64,000 bases of DNA from BJGV01 sp965205785 (GTDB lineage Bacteria; Pseudomonadota; Gammaproteobacteria; Burkholderiales; Nitrosomonadaceae), in assembly GCA_965205785.1 (NCBI GenBank), contig OZ242188.1, positions 1,550,001 to 1,614,000 of the forward strand, written 5' to 3'. The stretch's first letter is position 1. Each line of letters opens with the position of its first letter. A model generated the notes under the pieces. That model was not told the DNA's origin. It saw only the letters and a program-made list of their open reading frames with translations, and searched no databases. A program made the translations under genes and the position numbers. Shown here piece by piece: positions 62,638-64,000 of this stretch.

Positions 62638-63813
62638 TTAAAAATTTTTTATTAAAGTAGATACCATATCTACTATTTTTTTTGCTTCATTCTGCTTTAT
62701 TATTAAAGGCGGCAGTAGGCGTACTACTTTGTCTGAAGTCACGTTCAATAATAGTCCTTGTTTTAGTGCATCTATTACTAATTTCCCGCATGATTTTGTC
62801 AGTTCTATACCAATCATTAGTCCCTGTCCACGTATTTGAGCTACATTGCCTGAATTACCTAGTTGTTCTTGGAAATTATTAAGCATAAGGTCGCCTTGTT
62901 TCAATGCATTGAACATTAAGTTTTCTTCCTCAATTATATCTAGTGTAGTAATTGCTGCAGTACAGGCAAGTGGATTGCCACCAAAAGTAGATGCATGGCT
63001 ACCTGGTTTAAATATTTCTCCCGCAATATTTCCTGCTAGACATGCGCCAATGGGGACACCTGAGCCGAGACCTTTGGCAAGTGTAATTACATCTGGGACT
63101 GCCGCACTATTTTGAAAAGCAAACCATTTGCCGCTCCGACCAATTCCACATTGCACTTCGTCTAGCATTAGCATCCAGCCATTTTCATCACAAATCTGGC
63201 GTAATCCCTCTAAATAGCCTGCTTGTGGAACATTGATGCCTCCTTCACCTTGATATGGTTCAACTAGTATGGCCACTATATTTTTGTTGTGCGCTGATAC
63301 TTGTGTTATCGCTTCAAGATCATTGAAAGGTACACGGGCAAATCCTGTTAGAAGTGGTTCAAAACCAGCTTGAACTTTGCGGTTGCCACTCGCAGTCAGA
63401 GTAGCCATGGTGCGGCCATGAAACGAGTTCTCCATTACTATTACGGTAGGTAAATCAATTCCTTTGTTATGGCCATATAATCTTGCTAATTTAATTGCAG
63501 CCTCATTTGCTTCCGCTCCTGAGTTGCAAAAGAAGGATTTATGTAGCCCAGATAGCATAGCTAGTTTCTCAGCCAGTTTTTCTTGTTTATCTATATGATA
63601 TAAATTTGAAGTGTGGATTAGTATTTTGGCTTGCTCAGAGATTGCTTCTACTAGTTTAGGGTGACAATGACCTATGCCGCATACGGCAATACCAGCCAGA
63701 GCGTCAAGATATTTCTTCCCTTGGTTATCCCATAGCCATATTCCTTCTCCTTTTACAAAGGTAACAGGAAGTCGCGAATAGGTATTCATCAGATTTTCCA
63801 TATAGACGTTCAT
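62638..63813 (-). CDS. argD: Acetylornithine aminotransferase
   Basis: 391 residues, class III PLP aminotransferase. FCNSGAEANEAAIKLAR near residue 96, the PLP-contacting LMLDEVQCGIGRSGKWFAFQ near 218-238, and the Schiff-base lysine in VITLAKGLGSGVPIG near 248. It begins MNVYMENLMNTYSRLPVTFV, as in ArgD. It converts N-acetylglutamate semialdehyde to N-acetylornithine. First gene of the arginine run. Confidence 0.95.
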   Translation of the reverse strand: MNVYMENLMNTYSRLPVTFVKGEGIWLWDNQGKKYLDALAGIAVCGIGHCHPKLVEAISEQAKILIHTSNLYHIDKQEKLAEKLAMLSGLHKSFFCNSGAEANEAAIKLARLYGHNKGIDLPTVIVMENSFHGRTMATLTASGNRKVQAGFEPLLTGFARVPFNDLEAITQVSAHNKNIVAILVEPYQGEGGINVPQAGYLEGLRQICDENGWMLMLDEVQCGIGRSGKWFAFQNSAAVPDVITLAKGLGSGVPIGACLAGNIAGEIFKPGSHASTFGGNPLACTAAITTLDIIEEENLMFNALKQGDLMLNNFQEQLGNSGNVAQIRGQGLMIGIELTKSCGKLVIDALKQGLLLNVTSDKVVRLLPPLIIKQNEAKKIVDMVSTLIKNF

Positions 63814-64000
63814 TTTTTAGCAATAGAATGCATTACGGCGGCAGAAGCCACCGTACGCTACAAAATTATCTATAGCGTTTAATTATCTTTACCCATTTAG
63901 TAAAATTTTTCAAGATTTTTTCGATAGTTAAATGATCTTAAATAAAATAGTCGAGTAAAATAAGATAGCATACAGTTTTCTTGCAACTACAAACGTTTTA
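63814..64000. other. Upstream region of argD
   Basis: 187 AT-rich bases that must hold the arginine promoter. A short GCGGCAGAAGCCACCG element near 63838 is self-complementary. I see no clear ARG box. Confidence 0.35.

Overview
The window is about 64 kb from a proteobacterium. The dense copper-handling genes, the argD-argF-argG block, the YajQ and MltF proteins and the short dispersed palindromes recall Nitrosomonas or a related betaproteobacterium. This is an inference from gene content; there is no rRNA or other marker to confirm it. The right end (about 58.1-64 kb) is ordinary chromosome: a tRNA-Ser, mltF, yajQ and the arginine genes argG, argF and argD, all intact. Everything to the left of the tRNA is accessory DNA.

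Region by region. 1-9.9 kb is a tightly packed surface-glycan operon: an acyl-carrier tail, a short-chain dehydrogenase, an acyl/aminoacyl-adenylating ligase, two hexapeptide acyltransferases, three methyltransferases, a glycan beta-propeller, a polyprenyl-phosphate glycosyltransferase with a GtrA partner, and a WecE-type sugar aminotransferase. Together they look able to build, N-acylate and transfer an unusual amino sugar. 10-19 kb continues the glycan theme: CmcI-like and other methyltransferases, a nucleotidyltransferase-kinase fusion, a GT2 enzyme and an ABC exporter. A 194-bp perfect direct repeat brackets the last part.

19-31 kb is a graveyard of mobile and toxin-antitoxin genes: a broken AbiE pair, an autotransporter split by two frameshifts, a broken RelB/YafQ pair, a methyltransferase remnant and an intact HipBA pair. 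It ends in a small orphan CRISPR locus in which type I-F repeats run directly into type I-E repeats. 31-46.7 kb is a defence and metal-resistance stretch: hsdR and hsdS remnants, copAB, a type II restriction-modification system with a control protein, a truncated PIN protein, and a second type I system (hsdM, fic, hsdS and hsdR fragments) into which two HigBA-like modules have been inserted.

47-53.6 kb is a type II-C CRISPR-Cas system: a minus-strand tracrRNA, cas9 (disrupted by a ten-A run), cas1, cas2 and a 31-repeat array. Each repeat ends, on the minus strand, in an extended -10 promoter, so crRNAs probably start inside the array. The array contains a seven-spacer segmental duplication. 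53.6-58.1 kb carries prophage tail remnants, an intact DinJ/YafQ pair, and a DUF2924 plus large serine recombinase pair that lies just inside the 3' end of tRNA-Ser. That arrangement suggests a mobile-element boundary.

Many accessory genes carry single frameshifts, whereas the chromosomal genes at the right end carry none that I can see. This favours real decay over general sequencing error, although the cas9 and autotransporter breaks lie at homopolymers and should be checked against reads.
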